A model generated the notes under the pieces. That model saw only the letters and a list, made by a program, of their open reading frames with translations, had not been told where the DNA came from and did no database searches. A stretch of DNA of 64,000 bases from Mycobacterium sp. Marseille-P9652 (GTDB taxonomy: Bacteria > Actinomycetota > Actinomycetes > Mycobacteriales > Mycobacteriaceae), in the NCBI RefSeq assembly GCF_902652685.1, contig NZ_CACRUY010000024.1, positions 1-64,000 of the forward strand, given 5' to 3'. Shown piece after piece: positions 34,821-43,409 of the stretch. A program made the position numbers and the translations under genes. The number at the start of each line of letters is the position of its first letter. The stretch's first letter is position 1.

Positions 34821-35812
34821 CGCGCCAGATCACATCACTCGCCTTCGCCGTCGCCGCAGCGCTGGCCATGTCGTCGTGCGCCTCCATCGACGTCAATGCC
34901 CTTCCGAGTCCCGGTAATTCGTTTCAGGGTGGCTACGACATCGTCATGCAGTTCGACAACGTGCTCAACCTCCCGGCCCGCGCCAAGGTCACCCTCGACG
35001 GGATAACAGTCGGCGTCGTCACTGATGTCGCGATTGCCGGCAACCACGTCGATGTGACGTCGCGGATTGATCCCGCCGTGTCGGTGCCGTCGAATATCCA
35101 TGCCGGACTGCAGCAAGCAACCCTTCTCGGGGACATCTACATCGCACTGGATCGCCCCCCGCCCGGCGGACCGGCGGCCTCCCCGCTGGTGCCGGGTGCG
35201 CGAATACCCGCCGCCCAAACCACTTCTCCGCCGCAGCTCGAGGACACCCTCGCGCACCTGACCGATTTCCTGGGCAGCGGATCCATCCAACGTATCCAAA
35301 ACACTGTGATCGCGCTTAACCGGATAACACCGCCCAGCAACAACTTACGCAAAATCGCCGCCCAGTTCACGGCCGATGTCGATGACCTCGCCGGTAACCT
35401 CGACACAGTTGATCTGCTCGTGCACGGAGTAGCTCAGACGGCGGCAGTCCTGCACGACTCGATCCCTTCTCTGCAGACGTGGTTTTCGTCGAAAGGTATG
35501 AGCGCCTTCGACTACGGAACTCAGCTGTACGGCTTTGCGGGTAAGACTCTGCCAAGTGTCGGCAGCGTGTACTCCCAGGGCTTCTGGCTAGTGCCCTTCC
35601 TCAACTCTTTTGCGGACGCCGTGGGCGCCATCCAGAAGTCCAAGTGGGCGTTCGAAAGTGAAGTACCAAAATGGCGCCGCCTGTTCACCGACTTCTTCCT
35701 CCCGCAAGACAAATTCCCGGCGATCAACATCACGTCCATTCTCGGGCCGGACGGGCGGGAACTGTCCGGCAACGTCCACGATGTACTCAGAATCCTCGGC
35801 GCGGCGCCATGA
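34817..35812 (+). CDS. mceE: Mce-family lipoprotein MceE
   Basis: A 331-residue lipoprotein subunit. The signal peptide (SLAFAVAAALAMSSC) carries a lipobox with the acylated cysteine at residue 21. The Mce domain follows (YDIVMQFDNVLNLPARAKVT, GITVGVVTDVAIAGN, QQATLLGDIYIALD). The helical tail continues to the stop. ATG 34817 overlaps mceD by four bases and the stop overlaps mceF (ATGA). MceE is the lipid-anchored member in other mce operons. Confidence 0.94.
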   Translation: MTRQITSLAFAVAAALAMSSCASIDVNALPSPGNSFQGGYDIVMQFDNVLNLPARAKVTLDGITVGVVTDVAIAGNHVDVTSRIDPAVSVPSNIHAGLQQATLLGDIYIALDRPPPGGPAASPLVPGARIPAAQTTSPPQLEDTLAHLTDFLGSGSIQRIQNTVIALNRITPPSNNLRKIAAQFTADVDDLAGNLDTVDLLVHGVAQTAAVLHDSIPSLQTWFSSKGMSAFDYGTQLYGFAGKTLPSVGSVYSQGFWLVPFLNSFADAVGAIQKSKWAFESEVPKWRRLFTDFFLPQDKFPAINITSILGPDGRELSGNVHDVLRILGAAP

Positions 35813-36759
35813 GACGCGCCGTCATCTCCCTCACCATTTTCGCCGCCATCATCGGCAGCGCTATGAGTTACTTCGGGTCGATGGGGGTGCGTATCAAGCC
35901 ATCGTCTCACCGCACCAACCTGTCGCTGGAAGTCACCGACGTCAATGGGCTGGTGCCCGGTTCCCGTGTGTTGTTACGCGGTGTGCCGATTGGTGAAGTG
36001 ACCGAGATCAATACCACCGTGACGGACGCGACGGTGACGTTTTTCATCGATGGACGCTACGAGATTCCCGTCGATACCGACGTTCGTGTGGAAAACCTCT
36101 CCGCGCTCGGAGAAACCTACATCGGTTTCCTGCCTCGCGGCGACCGCGGACCGGTCTTTCGCGACGGTCAGCACATCCCCGCAGCAGCCGTCACGGCGCC
36201 GCCCTCGATCTCCGAACTAGCGACCAGCGTGGGACGTGTGCTGCATCAATTGGATCCTGGTGCGCTGCAACGCATAGTCACCGAAGCCGATGTCGCGTTG
36301 CCCGTTCCCACCGAGGTGGTTCCCAACTTGTCTCGCGCGGGCAGTCTGCTCAGGCACACCGCAGCAATGATGGACGGAAACGGGCGGGCCCTACTCGACA
36401 ATGTCCAGACACTGCTCCGCAACGCCGAATTCGTCGGCCCGGTGACCGCCTTCAACGCGAAATATCTACCGGTGATGAACCCCTACCTTCGGTTCCTCAA
36501 CTTATCCGAGTTGGCGATCTGGCGTCGAGGCGGCGCGGCGATGATCCACCGGTTCAACCATCTGCTCGAGCGTCTCGAGCACTTCTTGGACCACGCGGGA
36601 GGCGATCTGAAGGTGCTGATGCAGACACTGCTTCCCTACCTGAATGACATGTCAGGAGCGCTGATGAACCTCGATACGGGGCAGATTTTCAACAACATGC
36701 TGGCCGCTGTTCCGGAGGACGGCGCTGTGACCCTTCATGTGACGATTCCGCCGAGATAG
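35809..36759 (+). CDS. mceF: Mce-family protein MceF
   Basis: A 316-residue Mce subunit: N-terminal anchor (VISLTIFAAIIGSAMSYFG), Mce domain (LSLEVTDVNGLVPGSRVLLR, GVPIGEVTEINTTVTD, RVENLSALGETYIGFL), helical C-terminal half (FNAKYLPVMNPYLRFLNLSE) and DMSGALMNLDTG near the end. ATG 35809 overlaps mceE. It closes the six-gene mce set, all intact, so the importer is probably functional. Confidence 0.93.
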   Translation: MRRAVISLTIFAAIIGSAMSYFGSMGVRIKPSSHRTNLSLEVTDVNGLVPGSRVLLRGVPIGEVTEINTTVTDATVTFFIDGRYEIPVDTDVRVENLSALGETYIGFLPRGDRGPVFRDGQHIPAAAVTAPPSISELATSVGRVLHQLDPGALQRIVTEADVALPVPTEVVPNLSRAGSLLRHTAAMMDGNGRALLDNVQTLLRNAEFVGPVTAFNAKYLPVMNPYLRFLNLSELAIWRRGGAAMIHRFNHLLERLEHFLDHAGGDLKVLMQTLLPYLNDMSGALMNLDTGQIFNNMLAAVPEDGAVTLHVTIPPR

Positions 36760-36768
36760 GAGCCGACG

Positions 36769-37533
36769 ATGAACGCTGAGGCATTGGAGAAAGGCGCAAT
36801 CATGAGTCAAAACGGAACCGGCGCTTTGTCGCCGGAGGCCGGAGCCGCGAAACCGGAAACCACCGCCGACGACACGACAACCGGCGAGGCCGACCAACCC
36901 AACGGTGCCGTCAAAGCGCCGTCCGAGGCCGATGTCACGACCGACGTGCGCGAGCGGTCCTCAGAGGCCGAGGATGCCGGCAACGCGTCGAAACCGGGGG
37001 GTGCGTGGCGGCTGTCGGTCTCGGTCAGCCTCCGCGGCTTGCTCGTTGCTGCCTTGGTCACTGTTGCGGTCGCCGCGGCGGCCACCTTTGGCTGGCTGTA
37101 CTTCGATGCGCGTCAACAGCTGGCCGCTCAAGCGCACAGTGCCGCCAACAACGCGCGCGCCGAGAAGATATCGCTTGACTACGCGACTGCCGCCGCCGCC
37201 ATGAATTTCCAAGACCTCAACGGCTGGAAGTCCAAACTTGTGGCTGGGACGAGCCCGGAACTCAAAGAGAAATTGACGAAAGCCGCCGATTCCATGGAGC
37301 AGATATTGGTCCCTCTTCAGTGGACGTCGACTGCTCAACCGCTGGCCGCCAAAGTGCGATCCGAGACCGCCGGGATCTACGTCGTGGATTGCTTCGTAGG
37401 CGTGCAAACCAAGACCGTGCAAGCACCCGATCCTCTGCAGTCCACCGCGACATACAGCCTCACCCTCGACAGCAACAAGAACTGGCAGATCACCGATGTC
37501 GGCGGCATCAGTGCGGTGGTGGGGCAGCGCTAG
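36769..37533 (+). CDS. Mce-associated membrane protein (Mas family)
   Basis: A 254-residue protein. The first 80 residues are acidic and low-complexity (TTADDTTTGEADQPNG), probably cytoplasmic. A single membrane segment (about 88-112, LRGLLVAALVTVAVAAAATF) is followed by a coiled stretch (DARQQLAAQAHSAANNARAE) and a globular C-terminal domain (QILVPLQWTSTAQPLAAKVR). This is the layout of Mce-associated proteins thought to stabilise Mce complexes. It starts nine bases after mceF. Confidence 0.82.
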   Translation: MNAEALEKGAIMSQNGTGALSPEAGAAKPETTADDTTTGEADQPNGAVKAPSEADVTTDVRERSSEAEDAGNASKPGGAWRLSVSVSLRGLLVAALVTVAVAAAATFGWLYFDARQQLAAQAHSAANNARAEKISLDYATAAAAMNFQDLNGWKSKLVAGTSPELKEKLTKAADSMEQILVPLQWTSTAQPLAAKVRSETAGIYVVDCFVGVQTKTVQAPDPLQSTATYSLTLDSNKNWQITDVGGISAVVGQR

Positions 37534-37562
37534 CGCAATTCCGAAGAAAGAGATGGTGTCTG

Positions 37563-38210
37563 ATGTCCGTCAACCGGCCCCGAGCGGGCCCTACGGCCCG
37601 CCTGCTGACGCGGCGGTGCGGCCACGCGGTGACGGCGGCTTGCCTGACGGCCGCAGCGGTCTTCTCTGCGCCCGACTCGGCGGCCGATCCGCCGTCGAAC
37701 GATCAACTGATTCGTCCCCTGCCGATCATCGTGCCCCGGCCGACGAACTGGCAACCGAAGTTTCCTTTTCCCTACGATCAGACGAGAAGCCGCGTCACCG
37801 ACGCCGATATTCAGGCCGAACGCGAGATGTGTCAATGGTTTACCGCGCAGTACCAGACCGTCAACGATCAGATCGGCAGACTGCAATTCAACCGCATCCA
37901 GCCTGACGGCACCGACGGAAACTACAACGTGGACGGCCTGCAACGACAAGTTGACATCGTCGTCGGCAACATCAATCAGTCACTGGAGTTCCTGACTCCT
38001 CGCGTTCAGGCGCTGACCCAAAGCCAAGACTTCGCCGGTGATGTCTACTTTCCCATCTACAAAGGCGACGCTTTTTACGGCTTGTGGCAACAGCTTTCCA
38101 ACGTTCGGGACGGCATCAATGCCCATCAGCCGGACTGGTTTACGGGACCTTCCTATCTTCGCGCAAAGAAGTGGGCGAGCGAAATCACCCGGTCACATGT
38201 GTGCGACTAG
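37563..38210 (+). CDS. exported protein of unknown function in the mce operon
   Basis: A 215-residue protein. MSVNRPRAGPTARLLTRR, a basic stretch, leads to CGHAVTAACLTAAAVFS and APDSAADPP, a long but clear signal peptide. The mature part is helical (QAEREMCQWFTAQYQTVNDQ, QRQVDIVVGNINQSLEFL) and ends in a cysteine (SHVCD). No known family is recognised. It follows the Mas-like gene by 29 bases, so it is likely co-expressed with the importer; a periplasmic substrate-handling role is speculative. Confidence 0.75.
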   Translation: MSVNRPRAGPTARLLTRRCGHAVTAACLTAAAVFSAPDSAADPPSNDQLIRPLPIIVPRPTNWQPKFPFPYDQTRSRVTDADIQAEREMCQWFTAQYQTVNDQIGRLQFNRIQPDGTDGNYNVDGLQRQVDIVVGNINQSLEFLTPRVQALTQSQDFAGDVYFPIYKGDAFYGLWQQLSNVRDGINAHQPDWFTGPSYLRAKKWASEITRSHVCD

Positions 38211-38691
38211 AGTTCATTCGCCAGTTGCAAACCGACGCCCAGGTCGACGTCACGTGCAGCTCATCGCATCGACGCTGTGTGTGCTCGTGATGTCGGCGCG
38301 GCCACCCGCCGCGGCGGCGGAATTCTCCGATGAGCTGAGCGATGCGGTGAATCAGGCCCGTGCATCGTCGTGTGGTTCGTTGCGTTTCGATCCGCTGATC
38401 ACGCGTGCGGCGACGGCGGCACTGCACTCGACCGAGGTCTACTTGATCCACGATGCGCGAGTTGTCCCGGTCAACGACCCGCTGCCGATTCTGAAAGACC
38501 TCGGATCGGGTGCCCGCCGCGCAAAACTCATCAACGGCGCGGGTCGGAGCGAAGCCGACTCGATCAAATCAACTCTGATCATCGGCTACCGAGATATTCC
38601 TGACTGCTCATACACCGCCTACGGCGTCAGCACCTCCGACCTGACCCCGTCGGGGTACTACCTGTCGGCGCTGATCATGACAGATGCCTGA
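38197..38691 (+). CDS. exported CAP-like small protein
   Basis: A 164-residue protein from ATG 38197, overlapping the preceding gene by 14 bases; GTG 38254 is a shorter option. The signal segment LIASTLCVLVMSARPPAAAA precedes a part with LSDAVNQARASSCGSLRFDP and RAATAALHSTEVY, which resembles the first helices of the CAP/SCP domain (N-x-x-R, L-x-A-A-x-x-H). The remainder (STLIIGYRDIPDCSYTAYGV) is strand-rich. The CAP match is weak. The next gene overlaps it by eight bases. Confidence 0.65.
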   Translation: MCATRVHSPVANRRPGRRHVQLIASTLCVLVMSARPPAAAAEFSDELSDAVNQARASSCGSLRFDPLITRAATAALHSTEVYLIHDARVVPVNDPLPILKDLGSGARRAKLINGAGRSEADSIKSTLIIGYRDIPDCSYTAYGVSTSDLTPSGYYLSALIMTDA

Positions 38692-39175
38692 CAAGTTCGG
38701 GACCGACTATCCGAGCGGTGGCGTGGCGGACCGCTCACCCGGCCTTGCCAGCACGCCGAGGGCGCGATTGGGCATGACTCGGATCGCCGTAGCGGCAATC
38801 GCCGTGAGCACCGCTGCGGCTTCGGTGGTATCGGCGCCGCGCGCACGTGCAATGGACAGCGTGACTTATGAAGTCAGCTCAGACCTCGTGCCGGCCGCGA
38901 ATGTCGAGTACTACGACATGGCGCGTCGGATAGCCCTCGCGCAGGTCGCCCTCCCGTGGCGAACGACCGTCAACGTCGCCCAGGCGGCAAGCCCGACGAG
39001 AGACGGCGCGGAGATCCGCGCGGATTGGCGGCCGTACCGGTGGCGCTACAAATACGTGACGGTGCGGATTTACCGAGGAGGAGATCTCTTGTGTGAAAGC
39101 ACACTCGACGTCGGCGACGCGACCTGTTACGGCAGCACGCCGCACCGGAATTATCCCGAGACGGGCGGCGGATGA
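38684..39175 (+). CDS. MmpS-like exported protein
   Basis: A 163-residue protein with a membrane or signal segment (about 32-55, RIAVAAIAVSTAAASVVS). The mature domain reads VTYEVSSDLVPAANVEYYDM then LAQVALPWRTTVNV, the arrangement seen in MmpS siderophore and lipid accessory proteins (YEV, a -Y-D strand, LPW). Two cysteines near the C-terminus (LLCESTL, DATCYG) may form a disulfide. ATG 38684 overlaps the preceding gene. No MmpL partner is nearby, so it may serve the Mce system. Confidence 0.7.
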   Translation: MPDKFGTDYPSGGVADRSPGLASTPRARLGMTRIAVAAIAVSTAAASVVSAPRARAMDSVTYEVSSDLVPAANVEYYDMARRIALAQVALPWRTTVNVAQAASPTRDGAEIRADWRPYRWRYKYVTVRIYRGGDLLCESTLDVGDATCYGSTPHRNYPETGGG

Positions 39176-39230
39176 CCAGCCGCCGTCATACGGTATCGGC
39201 CGGCGCCTTGAAAGTAGGGTTAAGTTGAAC

Positions 39231-39749
39231 ATGCTCAGACGCTTTCATATCAATCGCTGTTCTATGGCCACGCTCTCCATGGTGCTCGGGGTGCTGGCCG
39301 CCGCGGCACCGTTCGCTTCGGCCGACCCGATAGACAAGCCCATCGAGCCCAACCCCTACCCGCCGGACAGCGTCGTGCTCACCTCCTACACGCGAGTCGA
39401 TCCCGCTGATTACTTCATGCCCGGACTGTACGGTGTCTACTTCTTGTCGCCCACAGGGCTCAATTGCGGTGTGTGGCTGCGAGGGAGCTTCGGGTGCGAG
39501 GGCGTGCTTCCCGGCGCGCCACCGGGAACCGACCACATCGGTTGGTTCAACGGCGATACAACGGTGCATCATGACCCCTTCATCGCGATCGGATTTCCGC
39601 ATGTGCGCGCCGCCCGGGTCATGCCACCCCGCAGCTACGTGAATTGGAACGAAACGACCTGCGTGATCACCGCCGATAACAGCACCTACTGCCATCGCGG
39701 AATGTTTCGCTTCATGGTCACCGGCAGCTACACCGCCGTAATGGGCTGA
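39231..39749 (+). CDS. secreted cysteine-rich protein of unknown function
   Basis: A 172-residue protein with signal peptide (MATLSMVLGVLAAAAPF then ASADP). The mature part is short and aromatic (YFMPGLYGVYFLSPTGLNCG, SYVNWNETTCVITADNSTYC) with four cysteines in two likely pairs. ATG 39231 (MLRRFHINRCS) is used; an internal ATG just before the hydrophobic core is possible. It ends the mce-linked exported gene set. No family is recognised, though similar short secreted proteins are common in mycobacteria. Confidence 0.7.
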   Translation: MLRRFHINRCSMATLSMVLGVLAAAAPFASADPIDKPIEPNPYPPDSVVLTSYTRVDPADYFMPGLYGVYFLSPTGLNCGVWLRGSFGCEGVLPGAPPGTDHIGWFNGDTTVHHDPFIAIGFPHVRAARVMPPRSYVNWNETTCVITADNSTYCHRGMFRFMVTGSYTAVMG

Positions 39750-39983
39750 ATCGCTTTGGCGCTTGGACTGATCGGCGCAGCGCAGGCGTCCTCAGAACAG
39801 TGGTCTTCAGCTGCTGTTGCTGCGGCCTTCGAAGGTCGGTGCCGGGATCAACGCCGACGACAGGGCCGGGTCGTCGGGCCCTCCTCCCATCGCGTGTGCG
39901 TTGGGGCGGCGAGATCCATCGGTCACAACTGCCTCGGTGGGCCGCTGACGCCGAAGAAGCCGCGAAATATTTTGCGGAAGAGG

Positions 39984-41627
39984 CTAAGCGGGACCCCACG
40001 ACGAGGGCGCTGCGACGGCGGGATCGGTGCGCACGTCGATGAGGGCGGGTCGTCCAGCGTCGAGCGCTTCGGCGACCGCTCGGTGTATGGCGTCGGGATC
40101 GTCCACCCGCTGCGCGTGACATCCGAAACCGCGCGCGACTTGCACCAAATCGACGTCCTCAAACTTCCAATTCTTCTGCTGGGCAACGCTATCCGAATCC
40201 CACAGGAACATCTCCTGGTTCATCCCGACGTTATTGTTGACGATCACAACGATGTTCAGGCCGTAACGGCAAGCGGTCTCGAGCTCGGCGAGATGGTAAT
40301 AAAGGCCCCCGTCACCGGTGAAGCACACCACTGGCCGCTGCGGGGCCGCGCACTTGGCGCCCAGTGACGCGGGAAGGCCCCACCCCAGCGAGCCAGCCGC
40401 CCGCACGAACGTCACGTCGGACCGCGGCCGCAGGTGGCGCGCCGCCCATGCCCCGATGTGTCCGGTGTCGCCGACGAGAATCGCGTCAGCGGGGAGCCCA
40501 GAACTGAGGTCGGCCAGTAGCCGCTCGGGTCGGGTCGGCACCGCGGACGAGGTCTCCACGTCGGCGACGATGGCGTTCCACTCGGCGCGAAGTTCGCTGA
40601 CCCGCTCCTGCCACTTCGCGGGCACACTGCCCGTGCAGCGGGCGGTCAACTGACGCAACACCATGTCTGCGTCGCCGGCCGCTGCCACGGTGCCGGGGTA
40701 ATTGCGTCCGATCTCGCCCGGGTCGATGTCGATCTGTACGACTGTGGCGCCGGATCCGACCAACGTCCAGTTCTTCGTGGACATGCTGCCCAGCGAACTT
40801 CCCACCACCAAGACCAGATCCGCCTCCGACAGGGCCCGGTTCGCCGAGTCCCGACCGTAATCACCCGCCGTGCCCAGATACAGGGGATGGTCGTCACCGA
40901 TCGCGCCCATCCCGTTCAACGTTGTCACTGCGGGCATCGAGAGGGTGGCGAGCAGATTGAGCACTGCCTCCTCGGCGCGCGAACGTTTGATTCCACCACC
41001 GATCAGCATGATCGGTCGTTCGGCGGCGGCGATGCGTTCGGCCGCATCGGCAACCCGCGTCGGGTCAGCGGCAAGCCGCGCCCCAGGTACTTTCCGGTGC
41101 CAGGGCTCAATGGCCACCGGCGATGACACTTCCTCGAAGGTCGCTATGCCGAAGAATCCAGCGAGCCGCAGATGGGCGGGTCGGGGGACGCCGGTGGTCA
41201 TCTCGCGATACGCCTGGCGCAAGAGGTCCGGTGCACGGTCTCCTTTGTCGACGGCCGCTTGATATTTCGTGACCGGTTCGAACGCCGGCGCGTCTTCTAC
41301 ATCTTGATAGAGACCCTTGTACCGGGTCGCGGCCTCCGGCCCGCCCGTCAGCGCGAGCACCGGGGACCGCGCGAGGAACGGTTCCCGCAACCCAGCCGCA
41401 ATATTGGTCGATCCGATCGCTTGCGACGCGCACACACCAGGTCGACCGCTGACGCGCGCGTAGCCATCGGCCATGTAGACCGCTGCTTTCTCCCCGTGAG
41501 TCACCACTGGGACCACACCGCGGCCGATCAGACTCTTCATCAAAAGCGGCGACAACACCGGTACGTAGAACAGGTGAGTCAGGCCGTAGTCGCACAACAT
41601 CTCCGCCATCGCTTCCGCAGCGAACAT
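39984..41627 (-). CDS. thiamine-diphosphate-dependent enzyme (acetolactate synthase/benzoylformate decarboxylase-like)
   Basis: A 547-residue ThDP enzyme with three domains. The PYR domain has the activating E46 in VVTHGEKAAVYMADGYARVS. The middle domain reads RPIMLIGGGIKRSRAEEAVL. The PP domain has VVCFTGDGGLYYHLAELETA and IVIVNNNVGM, the GDG-NN cofactor motif. Relatives are acetolactate synthase, benzoylformate decarboxylase, benzaldehyde lyase and oxalyl- or hydroxyacyl-CoA lyases; the substrate cannot be assigned. It is transcribed toward the mce tail and lies downstream of the second VOC gene on the same strand. Confidence 0.87.
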   Translation of the reverse strand: MFAAEAMAEMLCDYGLTHLFYVPVLSPLLMKSLIGRGVVPVVTHGEKAAVYMADGYARVSGRPGVCASQAIGSTNIAAGLREPFLARSPVLALTGGPEAATRYKGLYQDVEDAPAFEPVTKYQAAVDKGDRAPDLLRQAYREMTTGVPRPAHLRLAGFFGIATFEEVSSPVAIEPWHRKVPGARLAADPTRVADAAERIAAAERPIMLIGGGIKRSRAEEAVLNLLATLSMPAVTTLNGMGAIGDDHPLYLGTAGDYGRDSANRALSEADLVLVVGSSLGSMSTKNWTLVGSGATVVQIDIDPGEIGRNYPGTVAAAGDADMVLRQLTARCTGSVPAKWQERVSELRAEWNAIVADVETSSAVPTRPERLLADLSSGLPADAILVGDTGHIGAWAARHLRPRSDVTFVRAAGSLGWGLPASLGAKCAAPQRPVVCFTGDGGLYYHLAELETACRYGLNIVVIVNNNVGMNQEMFLWDSDSVAQQKNWKFEDVDLVQVARGFGCHAQRVDDPDAIHRAVAEALDAGRPALIDVRTDPAVAAPSSWGPA

Positions 41628-41857
41628 CGTGGCCTTCCGTTCCCGCCGGACGATCTCCCGGCATTGCGCAATCCGTTGTCAGGTCGAAATGACCCGCATT
41701 TACTTCGCATCGCATGTTTTGTGCAGCGGCGCTGCGCGTCAGCCCACTTCCTCGCTTCTGCGGTCGTCACGATTGGCTAGCGCCGGCGGCCCTTCGAGTG
41801 CCGGCCGATACGGCGCTCTGGTGCCGACTTTCCGGGCCACCGCAGATGCACCCCTTG

Positions 41858-42499
41858 TCAGCTCGGCTGAGGCTGCCGCCACGCGCCCCATGTGACGAGC
41901 TCACGGACCGGCTCACCCTCCTCGTAGCGACGCAGCAACTCCTCAGGGTCAAGGATCACACCGACCACGTTTGCCTGGCCTTCGGGCGAGTCGATGAACT
42001 CCTGCGCCATATCGAGGGGCAAATTGTCGATCTGCAGCTCGATGCGGTGACCGTCGGGATCCTGGTAATACAACGATGTGCATGTGCCGTGATTCACGGC
42101 AATGAGCGGGGTGACGTTCTCGTCGCGCAGCCGTACATACGTGTTCAACATGTCGCCCAGGCTGTAGTAGGTGAAGGCGATGTGCTCCAGGCCGGGCTCA
42201 ACGGAGAACTGCAGAGCGTCCGCGCCGGCCGTGGCGGCGCGCTCCCCGTCGTCTTTTACAAGCGCGCTGGCGCCGAATGTCTCGGTCTCGCGAACGCTTC
42301 CGCTGACTTGCACCAGACCGATGCGGTGATGCTCTTCGTCGTAGGTAAGCCCCGCGAAGTTGTCGCCGACGGTGACGACCCGCGCGCCGAGCAGGTTGCA
42401 ATACCAGTCCAAACTTCGGTGCAGGTCACTGACCCGCAAGACGATGTGGGCGAGTTTGTAGGGAACAGTTCGGGCTCCGTCTACGGTCCTGGTGCTCAT
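41858..42499 (-). CDS. one-domain VOC protein, second probable extradiol dioxygenase
   Basis: A 213-residue paralogue of the VOC protein at 18792. The metal triad is H18 (LAHIVL), H106 (GLEHIAF) and E154 (DPDGHRIELQ), and the C-terminal DPEELLRRYEEGEPVREL mirrors DPDNLLERYLAGEPIARL there. ATG 42499 follows a class-1 motif. It probably forms a unit with the ThDP enzyme 230 bases downstream. It may act on a later ring or a different catechol than the first copy, or be a lyase. Confidence 0.75.
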   Translation of the reverse strand: MSTRTVDGARTVPYKLAHIVLRVSDLHRSLDWYCNLLGARVVTVGDNFAGLTYDEEHHRIGLVQVSGSVRETETFGASALVKDDGERAATAGADALQFSVEPGLEHIAFTYYSLGDMLNTYVRLRDENVTPLIAVNHGTCTSLYYQDPDGHRIELQIDNLPLDMAQEFIDSPEGQANVVGVILDPEELLRRYEEGEPVRELVTWGAWRQPQPS

Positions 42500-42571
42500 G
42501 CAAGGCTCCTACGTCGTCGTTGATAGCGCGCTCATCGCAGCGCAGATGACGCTATCGAAGATTCGTACATA

Positions 42572-42588
42572 ACGCAAGAGACTTGGAT
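42572..42588 (+). promoter_or_regulatory. class-1 island motif between VOC copy 2 and the SnoaL-like gene
   Basis: ACGCAAGAGACTTGGAT shares GCAAGAGACTTG exactly with the site at 24751. It is 73 bases from the VOC start and 146 bases from the divergent SnoaL-like start, in AT-rich DNA. Confidence 0.55.
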
Positions 42589-42733
42589 TTACTATTAAAT
42601 TGCATATACTGTTGTTGCGTGTCGGCAGATGGCGGCGCTTCGCATCGGGTGGAGCTAGATGTCGCAACCCGCATCCGCTCGCATCGGGCGACGTCGTGAA
42701 CCGCGTGAAGAACGACAGGCAGGGAGGACTCAG

Positions 42734-43168
42734 ATGGATACTTCTACTGAACTTCAGCAACTACTGGCGGCCAACTTCTCGGCGCTCGACCGCGCAGACA
42801 CGGACACCGAATTACGCTGTTATACAGAGGACGTCACTCACCATTCGCCGGCCGGAGCGTTCGAGGGGATCGACAGTTTGGCGGCCTTCAGCCGCTCGCG
42901 CGCGGTGGCGGCCAATCGAGGCCGGCGCAGCATCCACGTCGTCACCAACCTGCATATATTGCGCGACGACGGCAACGAAGTCGACTACGAATTTCTCATT
43001 TCGAATTATCAGCTGTCACCCGACGAGCCGACCAAGGCGCGAGTGGTCCTCGCCCGCATGACCGACCGGGCGCGGCGCGTAGAGTCCCGACTTCTGGTGT
43101 CGCGGCGACAGGCCGAGGTGCTGCTCGTCCTCGACGGCGCGGCGGCCTCGATAGCGGCCACGCGCTGA
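42734..43168 (+). CDS. SnoaL-like NTF2-fold protein
   Basis: A 144-residue protein of NTF2 fold: MDTSTELQQLLAANFSALDR (first helix), ELRCYTEDVTHHSPAGAFEG and paired strands EVDYEFLISNYQLSPDE. ATG 42734 sits six bases after an AGGGAGGA ribosome-binding site; the frame is open 25 codons upstream without fold residues. It is related in fold and layout to the protein at 14969. A histidine pair in VTHHSPAG could be catalytic. Function unknown, possibly an isomerase or dehydratase. Confidence 0.75.
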   Translation: MDTSTELQQLLAANFSALDRADTDTELRCYTEDVTHHSPAGAFEGIDSLAAFSRSRAVAANRGRRSIHVVTNLHILRDDGNEVDYEFLISNYQLSPDEPTKARVVLARMTDRARRVESRLLVSRRQAEVLLVLDGAAASIAATR

Positions 43169-43409
43169 GCGCTACTCGACCACCATGCCGGTTCGATTGG
43201 CGATCACCAAGCCTAGCGACAGTAAGCGGTGAGCCAATGCCGAAGACGGGCGCGTTGCACTTCTGAATCCGAATCGCCCTGCCCGCGAGAGACGCTCGGT
43301 CGACACCACCAGTGATGCGAGAAAGTCTCCCGGCTACCGATCAGTCCGTTAAACCCGGTGTCGGCCCTCGGCGTTCAAGCGATTGCTCGTGGACCCTCAC
43401 CTAACGCCC

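Noticed and set aside
39750-39983. Possible small gene between the cysteine-rich secreted protein and the ThDP enzyme
   Set aside because: Frames here are short and of shadow-like composition, with no start context or family resemblance.
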